Source: Gammaproteobacteria bacterium
GTDB lineage: Bacteria > Pseudomonadota > Gammaproteobacteria > CAIRSR01
Length of the DNA stretch: 50,929 bases
Assembly (NCBI GenBank): GCA_963575655.1
Contig: CAUYTY010000077.1
Coordinates: forward strand, 1 to 50,929
Direction of reading: 5' to 3'
The notes under the pieces: generated by a model
Told to the model about the DNA's origin: nothing
The model's input: only the letters and a program-made list of their open reading frames with translations
Databases searched by the model: none
Position numbers and translations under genes: made by a program
Part shown: positions 32,352-39,598 of the stretch, piece after piece
Position numbering within the stretch: the stretch's first letter is position 1
How the letters are laid out: each line of letters begins with the position of its first letter

Positions 32352-32644
32352 ATGAATCTCTTGCTGGATCCCTCATTTCAGAATTTACCTCGTGAAGTGC
32401 CTCTTCCTGTACCGGAAATTAAGGTGATGCGCTTCGATTGGGCGATTAAGTCCCTGTTGCAAGACAAAGCCAACTTCGATGTTCTGGAAGGTTTTATCGG
32501 TGCGCTACTGGGTGAAGAAGAGATTGCTATTGAGCAAGTGTTAGAGAGTGAGAGCAATGCCGAAGAGGGGCATAAGTTCAACCGGGTAGATTTACTTGTT
32601 CACGATTGATTGGGTCGCAAGTTTATCGTTGAGGTGCAAAATCA
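32352..32644 (+). pseudogene. PD-(D/E)XK nuclease-family (Rpn/PDDEXK_2) fragment
   Basis: The frame begins MNLLLDPSFQNLPREVPLP and continues MRFDWAIKSLLQDKANFDVL and FNRVDLLVHD, then meets TGA at 32607-32609. Beyond it the same frame continues LGRKFIVEVQNQ until the IS end at 32645. Asp of VDLLV and Glu/Gln of VEVQ are the catalytic residues of this nuclease family, which is found in recombination-promoting transposase-like (Rpn) proteins. The gene is therefore broken twice: by a nonsense codon and by truncation at the IS1-family element. The remaining C-terminal half is not in the window. GAATACC before the ATG is a weak ribosome-binding site. Confidence 0.75.
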
Positions 32645-33907
32645 GGTGGTGTCTTACGTTGACCTAACTGGCAGAGCGGGAAAGGAAATCCACTCATGAA
32701 TTGTCCAAACATGATCGGTAAGACCAGCAGCCATGGCTGGTGTTCGATCTTTCCATTTTTCACGATCATCCTTAATACGCAGTGTTCGCACAGGCCAGCG
32801 GAAATTGTAGCTGAGTGCTACAAAGTATGTCATTGCATTGTGCATTTCCCAATTCTTTGAGAAACGGTAACTCTTACGGGTCTTCCGGGCATTCTGGCCA
32901 CGGTCGGTGGCATTGAGACGTTCGATGAATGCGGTATTGATAAAGGAGCTGACTATCGAGCGCGCCAGCCATAGGATCAATAACTCCAGAGTACCGAAGA
33001 CCACGGTTCGTTTCACATCCACAACTCGACCCTTCTTGCGAGTTTTACGAACGGTGGCATAACACAAGTCATTTGGCATGACTCGCTTTGGGTTCGGAGG
33101 ACGACCTGGCCCTGGTCGTTTAGGTTGTGCCACTTCGGTTGCGTAAACTTTCTCAATTGCAGTTTGGTAAGGGGCGTGTTCGTCGGATGTAAGTAACAAA
33201 TCAGTTCTTCCTTTAGTACGTTTACTAACATCTTCAACTAGTTGAAGACAATTCTCCGCCGTACGCTTTCCTGGAACCACGGACAGTACCAACCGACTTT
33301 CCGCATCAATAGCAATATGATCCCAATTATCCCCGCAGTTCTCTCCTTCTGGAGTGCAATTCGCTTCCTTCTTGAATACAAAACTCCATTTTTCATCAAA
33401 CTGTACTTCCCTTGTCTGGGGAGAGAACGCAACCAACTCGTCATGTACCAAGACCGCGTGATTTCCAGCCAAGCGTGCGTAACGAGTCACTGTATTCTGG
33501 TTCACATGAATTAGACGCGCCGTCTGCCGCACTCCACATCCTTCACGCAGATGTTCCAACAGGGATTCTACTTTTTCTTCGGGTAAACGACTTTGCTCAA
33601 ATACACTCCCCTTTCGTTCCGAAAAATATTTCCTGCACGTACGGCAACAAATACCTCGAATCCGATGAGAATGCCCACTCCACCCATGCCACCGCAAGTT
33701 TCCTTTGCCGCGAATTCGGAAATCAGGACAATCTACGTTGCGACAACAAAATACCTCAATTGGGTGTGCAGCCATCACTTTAACCTCAAGTAATTGAGAA
33801 TAAAAATACGCACTACGCTCGTAAAACAACAGCATTACTTTTTGTAACTGACAGAATTATAGAATGTTTTTGTCGTAGCGTAGGTTAGGTCAACGTAAGG
33901 CACCACC
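32645..33907 (-). mobile_element. IS1-family (ISMhu11-like) insertion sequence, apparently intact
   Basis: Terminal inverted repeats at 32645-32668 and 33884-33907 match at 23 of 24 positions (GGTGGTGTCTTACGTTGACC at the left end). The 1263-bp element carries one full-length transposase on the minus strand whose stop lies in the left repeat. The 8-9 bases outside each end differ (CAAAATCA versus TGCTATTC), so there is no target duplication. The left flank is the broken PD-(D/E)XK gene and the right flank is the HPt gene, implying an adjacent deletion or recombination. Confidence 0.85.
32654..33775 (-). CDS. IS1-family (ISMhu11-group) transposase
   Basis: A 373-residue DDE transposase read from ATG 33775, with GAGGT upstream. 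The longer ORF from 33835 adds 20 residues without a site. The N-terminus has zinc-finger cysteines (FCCRNVDCPDF, ICCRTCRKYF) and a helix-turn-helix, GVRQTARLIHVNQNTVTRYA. The catalytic part shows VQFDEKWSFV, LLLTSDEHAPY and the IS1-type ending FIERLNATDRGQNARKTRKS with RFSKNWEMHNAMTYF. A single uninterrupted frame and greater length than IS1 InsAB point to the ISMhu11-like group. It looks functional. Confidence 0.88.
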   Translation of the reverse strand: MAAHPIEVFCCRNVDCPDFRIRGKGNLRWHGWSGHSHRIRGICCRTCRKYFSERKGSVFEQSRLPEEKVESLLEHLREGCGVRQTARLIHVNQNTVTRYARLAGNHAVLVHDELVAFSPQTREVQFDEKWSFVFKKEANCTPEGENCGDNWDHIAIDAESRLVLSVVPGKRTAENCLQLVEDVSKRTKGRTDLLLTSDEHAPYQTAIEKVYATEVAQPKRPGPGRPPNPKRVMPNDLCYATVRKTRKKGRVVDVKRTVVFGTLELLILWLARSIVSSFINTAFIERLNATDRGQNARKTRKSYRFSKNWEMHNAMTYFVALSYNFRWPVRTLRIKDDREKWKDRTPAMAAGLTDHVWTIHEWISFPALPVRST

Positions 33908-34159
33908 TGCTATTCCACTCTCGAGCCAATCTTTTGCACTTACCTCTAACTCGCATGCTTGACGTGATAGCTCGGGATAGCCAAAAGTTCCGCCTGAACC
34001 AGCCAATTTGTGTAGACGCGCGTGGAGGTCCGCCAAAATGGTGGAGGGAATCTCCGGTCCTTGTTCGGAAACGCAGCTGGCCAGATCGTCCAAGGTATTT
34101 TTTATCTGACTGGCATACTGCTCATTTAGAGCAGCAAGTTGCGCGGCAAAATCAGACAT
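33890..34159 (-). CDS. histidine phosphotransfer (HPt) domain protein
   Basis: An 89-residue single-domain protein that relays phosphate between receiver domains. The start is ATG 34159 (MSDFAAQLAALNEQY), which overlaps the end of the preceding response-regulator gene by eight bases. The phospho-accepting histidine is His50 in ARLHKLAGSGGTFGY. The final residues GGALR and the stop are encoded by the terminal repeat of the IS1-family element, so its last helix may be shortened. It forms a pair with the upstream receiver protein, and the sensor kinase is not in the window. Confidence 0.8.
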   Translation of the reverse strand: MSDFAAQLAALNEQYASQIKNTLDDLASCVSEQGPEIPSTILADLHARLHKLAGSGGTFGYPELSRQACELEVSAKDWLESGIAGGALR

Positions 34160-34547
34160 GAGCGCTGCTCCAGATCCGCAGCACCTCATTTGATAATTGC
34201 ATGGGGTCAAAGGGCTTGGCGATTACATTGAGAGCACCCAGCGATTGGTAATACACTACTTCGGGGGGCTGTACTTTGGCAGTGAGGAAGATTACGGGGA
34301 TTGTTGCAGTGGCAGAATTAGCGCGCAGCCGCTGCAAAGTGGTAGGGCCATCCATTCCTGGCATCATGACATCCAACAGGATGAGATCGGGCGCAAAACT
34401 ATCTACCGTATTCAAGGCATCGGGTCCGTTGCCGCAGATCTTCACTTCGTAGCCACCCACCATTTCCAGTGCCAACTTAGCCACGGCTTGGATATCGAGT
34501 TCGTCCTCTACATAGAGGATGCGTTTGAGAGTTCTATTCGAGACCAT
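34152..34547 (-). CDS. single-domain response regulator (CheY-like receiver)
   Basis: A 131-residue receiver domain with no output domain. The acidic pocket is Glu14/Asp15 in ILYVEDELD, the phosphorylation site is Asp59 in LILLDVMMPGMDG, and the conserved Thr and Lys are in VIFLTAK and VIAKPFDP. AGGAG lies 12 bases before ATG 34547. It overlaps the HPt gene by eight bases, so the two are translationally coupled and probably act in one phosphorelay. Confidence 0.88.
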   Translation of the reverse strand: MVSNRTLKRILYVEDELDIQAVAKLALEMVGGYEVKICGNGPDALNTVDSFAPDLILLDVMMPGMDGPTTLQRLRANSATATIPVIFLTAKVQPPEVVYYQSLGALNVIAKPFDPMQLSNEVLRIWSSAHV

Positions 34548-35109
34548 GGTGAAAGGAGACTCCTGAGGAGAGGGTCGTGAATAATCTCTTAGACATTATC
34601 GGAAATCCCTGCCGTTGATTACCGCCTCACTATTCCGATAGGGAGTTCCAGATCCAGTACGCAGAGATATGAGGTGGAATGTGGGTTCACCATCTATAGA
34701 GCCTAGATTCCGACACTCCCTGCCGGAATGATTACTCGTTCACGGGAAGTCCTCGATAATATCTGTTTGTCGCAGTAAAGTAACAGACTTTTTTACAACC
34801 TCTCAAAAAATCACGCAGGGTGTTAATCTGCGCGTTGGCTAGATTACTCATCAGAATGCTAGATAACCCAAGTTGCTACCCATAGCATGTTACATCACCA
34901 TCTCGGCAGGGATCGCCGGAATCCAGTACACAGGGACGTGAGTTACTGTCGTGGTTTGAGTTAAGTAAACGAGGTGTCGTAGCTTAGACGGATAGTCGAT
35001 GGATAGATAAGTCCATAAGTCCTTAGGTTTCTCTTTTTTATTCTTGGACCGCCCGTACCTCTTCCAGAGGTATCACCGGGAAGATGGTGGTTGGGATGGT
35101 TTTACTCAA
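34548..35109. other. intergenic region with repeat-family fragments
   Basis: No gene is present. It holds a solitary TAGACATTATCGGAAA end (34590-34605), an imperfect palindromic unit at 34632-34730 (ATTCCGATAGGGAG against CTCCCTGCCGGAAT) and a solitary AACCCAAGTTGCTACC end (34865-34880). A second fragment with CGGCAGGGATCGCCGGAATC begins at about 34904. Three different dispersed repeat families are thus represented in under 400 bases. Confidence 0.65.
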
Positions 35110-35210
35110 TAGACCTTATCGGAAACCTCCTCATCACACACCACAGTCAATATAAATCATGAGGTTGCGTTGTCCGGCAGAGCTAGGTAGGGGGTTTCCG
35201 ATAAGGTCTA
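35110..35210. repeat. 101-bp inverted-repeat (MITE-like) element, family TAGAC
   Basis: TAGACCTTATCGGAAACC (35110-35127) is a perfect inverse of GGTTTCCGATAAGGTCTA (35193-35210). Both ends are TA. It resembles the element at 1994-2162 in its ends but not in its interior. On the minus strand the last three bases of its right end read TAG and serve as the stop codon of the FapA gene. Confidence 0.85.
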
Positions 35211-37217
35211 ATACTCCGCTATTGGTTTGTAGCGCCAGGAAAAGTTGGCTGAACTGCCCGAGAATAACCTATTTTGTATAGTATCAAGGTTTCGTGTCTT
35301 TGCGATAAGCGCCTTTAAACCTTCCCCCGAGAAAGTATCAGTGCTGGAATCAACTCTCAGAGTACGTACAATGGTTTCACCCTTGATTGACGAGATTGTG
35401 CATTGAATGTCGGTTCCGACTGAATCAGACTCTTGCTTCAGTTCGCGTAATTGTTCTTCAAAATCGCTATAGGTGCGCTGAAGTTCTTCCAGGGTCGATT
35501 CTAATGCCCGTAGTTGTTGCGTAAGTGTGGCAAAACGGTTGGTAATTTTGAAAAGGTTATCTTGTTGCGCTGGTGTAATTTGAATTTCACCTTTGCTAAG
35601 TCTTTCCTTGAGGGCCAGGAAATTACCAAATTCCTTTTGTCCTCTGATCGACTCTATTTCTTTGCGTGTGGTTTCAAGTTTTGGAAAAATTCCTGTCATG
35701 CGTTTACGTAGTTCCGTCTGTTTTTTCTCAGTTGCCAATTGGTTGGGGGTGAGCATAGTGACAACCGTCTCTTGGTGGCGATGGACGTTAGATACGGCGA
35801 TGGTTGCCGATTGCGCAATAATGATGCAGCCCGCCGCCGTCCCTATCTCTACCCGATTACCAATGATCTGGCATCTGGTGGCCGATTCCAGTATGAGATG
35901 ACCGCCAGAGATTGTACATCCCTCCGCGTGTTTGATATGGATGGTGCCGTTGGGTGCATCGAGTACCGCAGCAGAGGCGCGACCTTGCACGGTGATCTCT
36001 CCACCGGGACTGCTTGCCCTACCGTTAACCAGATTTTTCCCCAGGAGAATGGTGCCACCACGTGAAATGATGGTGCCGAATACGTCGTTGTGGAGAATTA
36101 TGTTCTTGCCCTCGACAATCCGTTGCTCCTGAACCTCTCCGAATTCCTCGTAGTTGTCACCACTTAATTTCAAATTTCCGGTGGTGCGTATATTTACCCC
36201 TGCGCGATTCACGATTTTCTCAGCGATCGAGATCTGATTGCAAGATTTATCAATAGTTACAAAACCAGTCAGGTTCGCGACAATGTACTGCCCATCGGGT
36301 CGGACCTCGACACGAGTTCCAGGACCAGCGAGTTTGGTAAGGTCAAGATCTGTAGGAGGTGCCGCCTCAACTAGCTCTCCCGTGACTTTTCTGCCCGGCA
36401 CGCCGAGGATGCAGGGTATTTTCCGTATCAACAACTCGTCCTTCATTACTTGGGGAAAGTGGTTTTGGAATGCGCTGAGATCAACGACACCGCCTCGCAA
36501 AAGTTTTGGCGAATTGTCGCGACGCAGCGACTTATTCTTTTCTTCGATTTCTGCATTTTTTCCTGCAACAGGCTCGCGCCATAGCGCCACCTTCGTGCGT
36601 TCAATTCCGCCGTCCTTGGAAATTACTCGCCGTACCACAGTCTCTTCAATGCCCGCCCGAACTCCGTTGGTCCACAGATGTGCGACAAATTCGTCGAAAT
36701 TGAGTTTGGTTGGCTCAAGTTGTGCTGATCCCTTTTTCAGGATGACCGATGAGGCGTTACCGACTTCTTTACTTACTGACGGATCGTCAATGCTTTCCAG
36801 AAATACCGCTTCAAATAGATATTCTGCGCTGGTCCCGTCGGTACTGAGTTGGACCGCTCGATAAATAGCCCGACGTTTCAATGTGAAAACCCGAATGTCC
36901 GTCGCAAGGCGCACCGGTGCGGTGAGTTTGCTAACCTGTTCCAATTCATAGAGTAGGCGATTAAAATTGACAAACTCTAAACCAAAAAAATAGGCACCAT
37001 CTGCGAACACGCTATCGACAAAGCGCATGAACCGATCATCGATACCAACCTTTGTGGTATCGACAAAAAGTCCCTCAGGCCGTTTGATTATGAAAGATGG
37101 TAGTGATGCTTCACCGGTTCCATAAGTCGGGCGAGCGAGGGCAGCGTCTTTTGCTGAGACGTGTAACACCGGGTTACTATTTGCCGTAGCGGCAGGTAAT
37201 ACCTGTGGGGAGATCAT
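35208..37217 (-). CDS. FapA/DUF342 family protein
   Basis: A large protein of 669 residues from ATG 37217, which has GAGGGTG upstream. ATG 37229 would add four residues. The middle part has the DUF342 polymer-like beta repeats (IRTTGNLKLSGDNYEEFGEV, VEGKNIILHNDVFGTIISRG, GNRVEIGTAAGCIIIAQSA). The C-terminal part from about residue 490 is a predicted coiled coil, rich in Lys, Glu and Gln. Family members include Vibrio FapA, which binds the phosphotransferase protein EIIA-Glc. The role here is not known. The stop lies in a MITE-like end, so the native C-terminus may have been changed. Confidence 0.8.
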   Translation of the reverse strand: MISPQVLPAATANSNPVLHVSAKDAALARPTYGTGEASLPSFIIKRPEGLFVDTTKVGIDDRFMRFVDSVFADGAYFFGLEFVNFNRLLYELEQVSKLTAPVRLATDIRVFTLKRRAIYRAVQLSTDGTSAEYLFEAVFLESIDDPSVSKEVGNASSVILKKGSAQLEPTKLNFDEFVAHLWTNGVRAGIEETVVRRVISKDGGIERTKVALWREPVAGKNAEIEEKNKSLRRDNSPKLLRGGVVDLSAFQNHFPQVMKDELLIRKIPCILGVPGRKVTGELVEAAPPTDLDLTKLAGPGTRVEVRPDGQYIVANLTGFVTIDKSCNQISIAEKIVNRAGVNIRTTGNLKLSGDNYEEFGEVQEQRIVEGKNIILHNDVFGTIISRGGTILLGKNLVNGRASSPGGEITVQGRASAAVLDAPNGTIHIKHAEGCTISGGHLILESATRCQIIGNRVEIGTAAGCIIIAQSATIAVSNVHRHQETVVTMLTPNQLATEKKQTELRKRMTGIFPKLETTRKEIESIRGQKEFGNFLALKERLSKGEIQITPAQQDNLFKITNRFATLTQQLRALESTLEELQRTYSDFEEQLRELKQESDSVGTDIQCTISSIKGETIVRTLRVDSSTDTFSGEGLKALIAKTRNLDTIQNRLFSGSSANFSWRYKPIAEY

Positions 37218-37342
37218 GGCCACCCTCATCTTTTATGTAATGTAATGCAAGTTGTCACCTCTTCGCTGTATCGGCAGCGAATATCGAAATTCAACGGTCA
37301 TGAAGTATCTGGCGAGCCAGTTTTTTTGTAACTTATTAACAT

Positions 37343-37559
37343 AACCCAAGTTGCTACCCACATTGAGTAATTCTTTGATCGCCCTCCCCCCAACCCCTCC
37401 CGTTGGGAGGGGGAGAAAACAACGCCAGCCATTGATATTGGCCACTAGAGCTGAATATCTTCACTCCCTTCTCAACGGGAGGGGGTTGGGGGGAGGCGAT
37501 CAAAAAACTACTTGTCTGAAAAGAATTATGGCCTGAGACCGTAGGTGGCAACTTGGGTT
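37343..37559. repeat. 217-bp MITE-like element with 5-bp target duplication (copy A)
   Basis: The ends AACCCAAGTTGCTACCCAC and GTAGGTGGCAACTTGGGTT are inverted repeats with one mismatch in the outer 17 bases. The flanking pentamer AACAT occurs on both sides (37338-37342 and 37560-37564). Inner arms around GATCGCC and GGCGATC, with C-rich and G-rich tracts, also pair. A near-identical copy lies at 49475-49694. It has no coding capacity and sits upstream of fapA, between fapA and the next minus-strand gene. Confidence 0.9.
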
Positions 37560-37598
37560 AACATAGGATCTTACACGGCATAACGCTGGTGGCCTTTT

Positions 37599-38099
37599 TC
37601 AAGGAAGATCAAATTCGACCTGATCGGTAGTTAAACCCGCAAGGGTAAAAAAGTCCTCTCCTAACGCTGAAATGGGGGCATCTTGACATTTGAGGTTGGT
37701 CAGTAGTTTTCCGTTTTTTTCCACAGCGACTCCGTCCTTAGTTCCCCAGCCCTTACCAATTGCCGTATAGACGATATAGTTATACTGGCCGTTGATAAAT
37801 CGCAGATAGCTCCCGCCTCCGCCCGAAAACATTAAGGTTTGTGCGCGGATATTAGAGCGATAAGACGGTGTGCTTGACGTTGGAAATATAAATTCAGGTG
37901 CAGTTTTTGGTCCGAATCGATAATGCAGATAGCCAGTTGTTGATGAAATATCTTGTGATGCGCACACCGAAACAATCTTCTTTCCAAGCGAACAAGAGAA
38001 AATCGTTTTCTCTTGACGAGTACAATGCGAATCTGTGGCAATTGCCGGTAGGGTAATAAGGCTGGCCAGGCCAATCAATACCTGCATATTTAGTTTCAT
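37599..38099 (-). CDS. small secreted protein of unknown function
   Basis: A 166-residue protein with a clear signal peptide (MKLNMQVLIGLASLITLPA, likely cleaved after AIA). The mature part contains four cysteines (HCTRQ, FSCSLG, VCASQ, KCQDA), which suggests disulfides in the periplasm. A central glycine patch, MFSGGGGSYLRFINGQYNYI, is the most distinctive stretch. I do not recognise an enzyme family. It stands alone between two repeat-rich spacers, with the MITE-like copy A 40 bases downstream. Confidence 0.7.
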   Translation of the reverse strand: MKLNMQVLIGLASLITLPAIATDSHCTRQEKTIFSCSLGKKIVSVCASQDISSTTGYLHYRFGPKTAPEFIFPTSSTPSYRSNIRAQTLMFSGGGGSYLRFINGQYNYIVYTAIGKGWGTKDGVAVEKNGKLLTNLKCQDAPISALGEDFFTLAGLTTDQVEFDLP

Positions 38100-38212
38100 G
38101 GTAGAGTCTTTTGGAAGTTTTGTGAGTTGAGTTAGGTGTAACCGTTACTACTTTCCCAACAGAGGTTAGGGGCCAACAGATGTAGGCCCCTTTGTCTTAG
38201 GAGGTAGGCCTT

Positions 38213-38306
38213 TCGGCAGGGATCGCTAAAACTCAGCTGCTATGGATGGTATGGGCGGCGATTTACATCCCTGAGTTTTGGATTCCGGCAATCCCTGCTC
38301 GAATGA
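38213..38306. repeat. palindromic repeat unit (family GGCAGGGAT)
   Basis: GGCAGGGATCGCTAAAACTCAG at the left is answered by CTGAGTTTTGGATTCCGGC and ATCCCTGC at the right, giving an imperfect stem of more than 20 pairs. Related units occur at 34632-34730 and near 34904. It is non-coding and lies in the 379-base gap between the small secreted protein and the GH19-type gene. Confidence 0.65.
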
Positions 38307-38442
38307 CTGCTGAGTTAAGTCGTTAGCGAGTTGGGTTGGCTGAATTTTCTCTGGAAATCTACCCCTGTGGGAGGGTCGATTAAGAAATGTAACTCATCGG
38401 TCGTAAGTTGAATCAGTAACTATTTGGTAGGTTCTTTCTCAA

Positions 38443-38463
38443 CCCCCTCCCGTCGGGAGGGGG
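38443..38463. terminator. GC-rich hairpin downstream of the GH19-type gene
   Basis: CCCCCTCCC (38443-38451) pairs with GGGAGGGGG (38455-38463) across GTC, 16 bases after the minus-strand stop at 38479. On that strand it is followed by TTGAGAAAG rather than a T-run, so termination is possible but not typical. Confidence 0.4.
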
Positions 38464-38478
38464 AGTGAGCCGTTGTAC

Positions 38479-39303
38479 TTAGGCTAGCAACGCATAGAAT
38501 TCTTTAAAGTTCTTGATGCGATCAGCTAAACCGATGGTGCCGCCATTAACCTTTTCGGTAATATCGGTTACTATCGCATCGGTTGCACCTTTATCAGCCA
38601 ATGTATTAAGTGAACGGGATTGCCAAAACCACGCAGCCGACAATAACGGATATTTGGATGCGACCAGATCGGGATTGTCTAAGAGGTTTTCCTCTACTGT
38701 TGCATCAAATGATCGATAATTATTCTTGCCGGTTAGTTGGATATAGCCACGTCCCCGGAATTTATAGCCTTCCTTGCTGGCCTCATCACCGTTACCCATT
38801 CGTCCACCATAAACCCGTGATGCGATTTTCTCCGGTTGTCTTGCGTAACTATCCGCTAAGTCACCCGGAAAATACTTGGAAAATATCTTTTTCAAACCGT
38901 CGGCAGAATAATTCAAATTCTCTTGCGTAGCCTTAAATTCTGCACTCTCGTGTGCGCATTGCGCCAAGAAGTGGGCCAATCGCAGAGGTGAATTGATCTG
39001 GAATTTCTCGGCGCAGTCGGGAATTTGAGCAATGACCGCATTAGGAATATGACCCGAGAGTTTGTCCAATTTTAACCCGGCAACATCGGGGACGATCGTT
39101 TCGCCAGCGGGCACGGACTCCGGCGGGAACATCTTGCTAAACGTTGCCGGTCCAATAATACCATCGGCAGTTAACCCATTGTCAGATTGCCAGGTTTTTA
39201 CTGCTTTTTCGGTTCCCGGACCAAAAATACCGTCTGCTTTTAATCCTAACTCAGTCTGTACTTTTTTTACATTGTCACCGGTTGAGCCTACTTTTAGTAA
39301 CAT
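38479..39303 (-). CDS. peptidoglycan-binding and GH19 chitinase/endolysin-like protein
   Basis: A 274-residue two-domain protein. Residues about 4-60 form a PG_binding_1 domain with two half-repeats (LKADGIFGPGTEKAVKTWQ and LTADGIIGPATF). Residues about 85-272 are a glycoside hydrolase family 19-like catalytic domain. It has the catalytic-Glu motif LAQCAHESAEF, then YKFRGRGYIQLTGKNNY and LSAAWFWQSRSLN. There is no signal peptide, so release may need a holin or cell lysis. Such genes are often phage-derived, but no other phage gene is nearby. It may be a lone endolysin-like acquisition or a cell-wall enzyme. Confidence 0.82.
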   Translation of the reverse strand: MLLKVGSTGDNVKKVQTELGLKADGIFGPGTEKAVKTWQSDNGLTADGIIGPATFSKMFPPESVPAGETIVPDVAGLKLDKLSGHIPNAVIAQIPDCAEKFQINSPLRLAHFLAQCAHESAEFKATQENLNYSADGLKKIFSKYFPGDLADSYARQPEKIASRVYGGRMGNGDEASKEGYKFRGRGYIQLTGKNNYRSFDATVEENLLDNPDLVASKYPLLSAAWFWQSRSLNTLADKGATDAIVTDITEKVNGGTIGLADRIKNFKEFYALLA

Positions 39304-39598
39304 GGTTGCTTATCCTAAATAAGAAGCATTTGAAGTGTATTGCGTACTTGCGTATATCATTGCCAACCTGTTGTTAATCATTGGAGTCCATGCACCATTA
39401 CGCACTATTGGAACCAAGTCTCCCGTTACATATGGTTATGTTTTCCCGAATAATTTCCCTCCTATTCCATGACCAAACCGAATGTCCCACTAAACACCTG
39501 CGCAGAGATGGCGTCTGTTGTTTCGTAACTTGCCAAGCCGAGGGTGATTTTTCTGATCTTATCGTCCTTTGTCGAACGGAGGAACGATGTGACTGGAT

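Noticed and set aside
32607-32609. TGA in the PD-(D/E)XK frame as selenocysteine
   Set aside because: The codon aligns with an ordinary position of the family, no SECIS-like hairpin follows, and the gene is truncated by an IS anyway.
39304-39598. Plus-strand ORF between the GH19-type gene and recC
   Set aside because: It has no ribosome-binding site and no recognisable sequence, and it runs into the recC 3' end in antisense.
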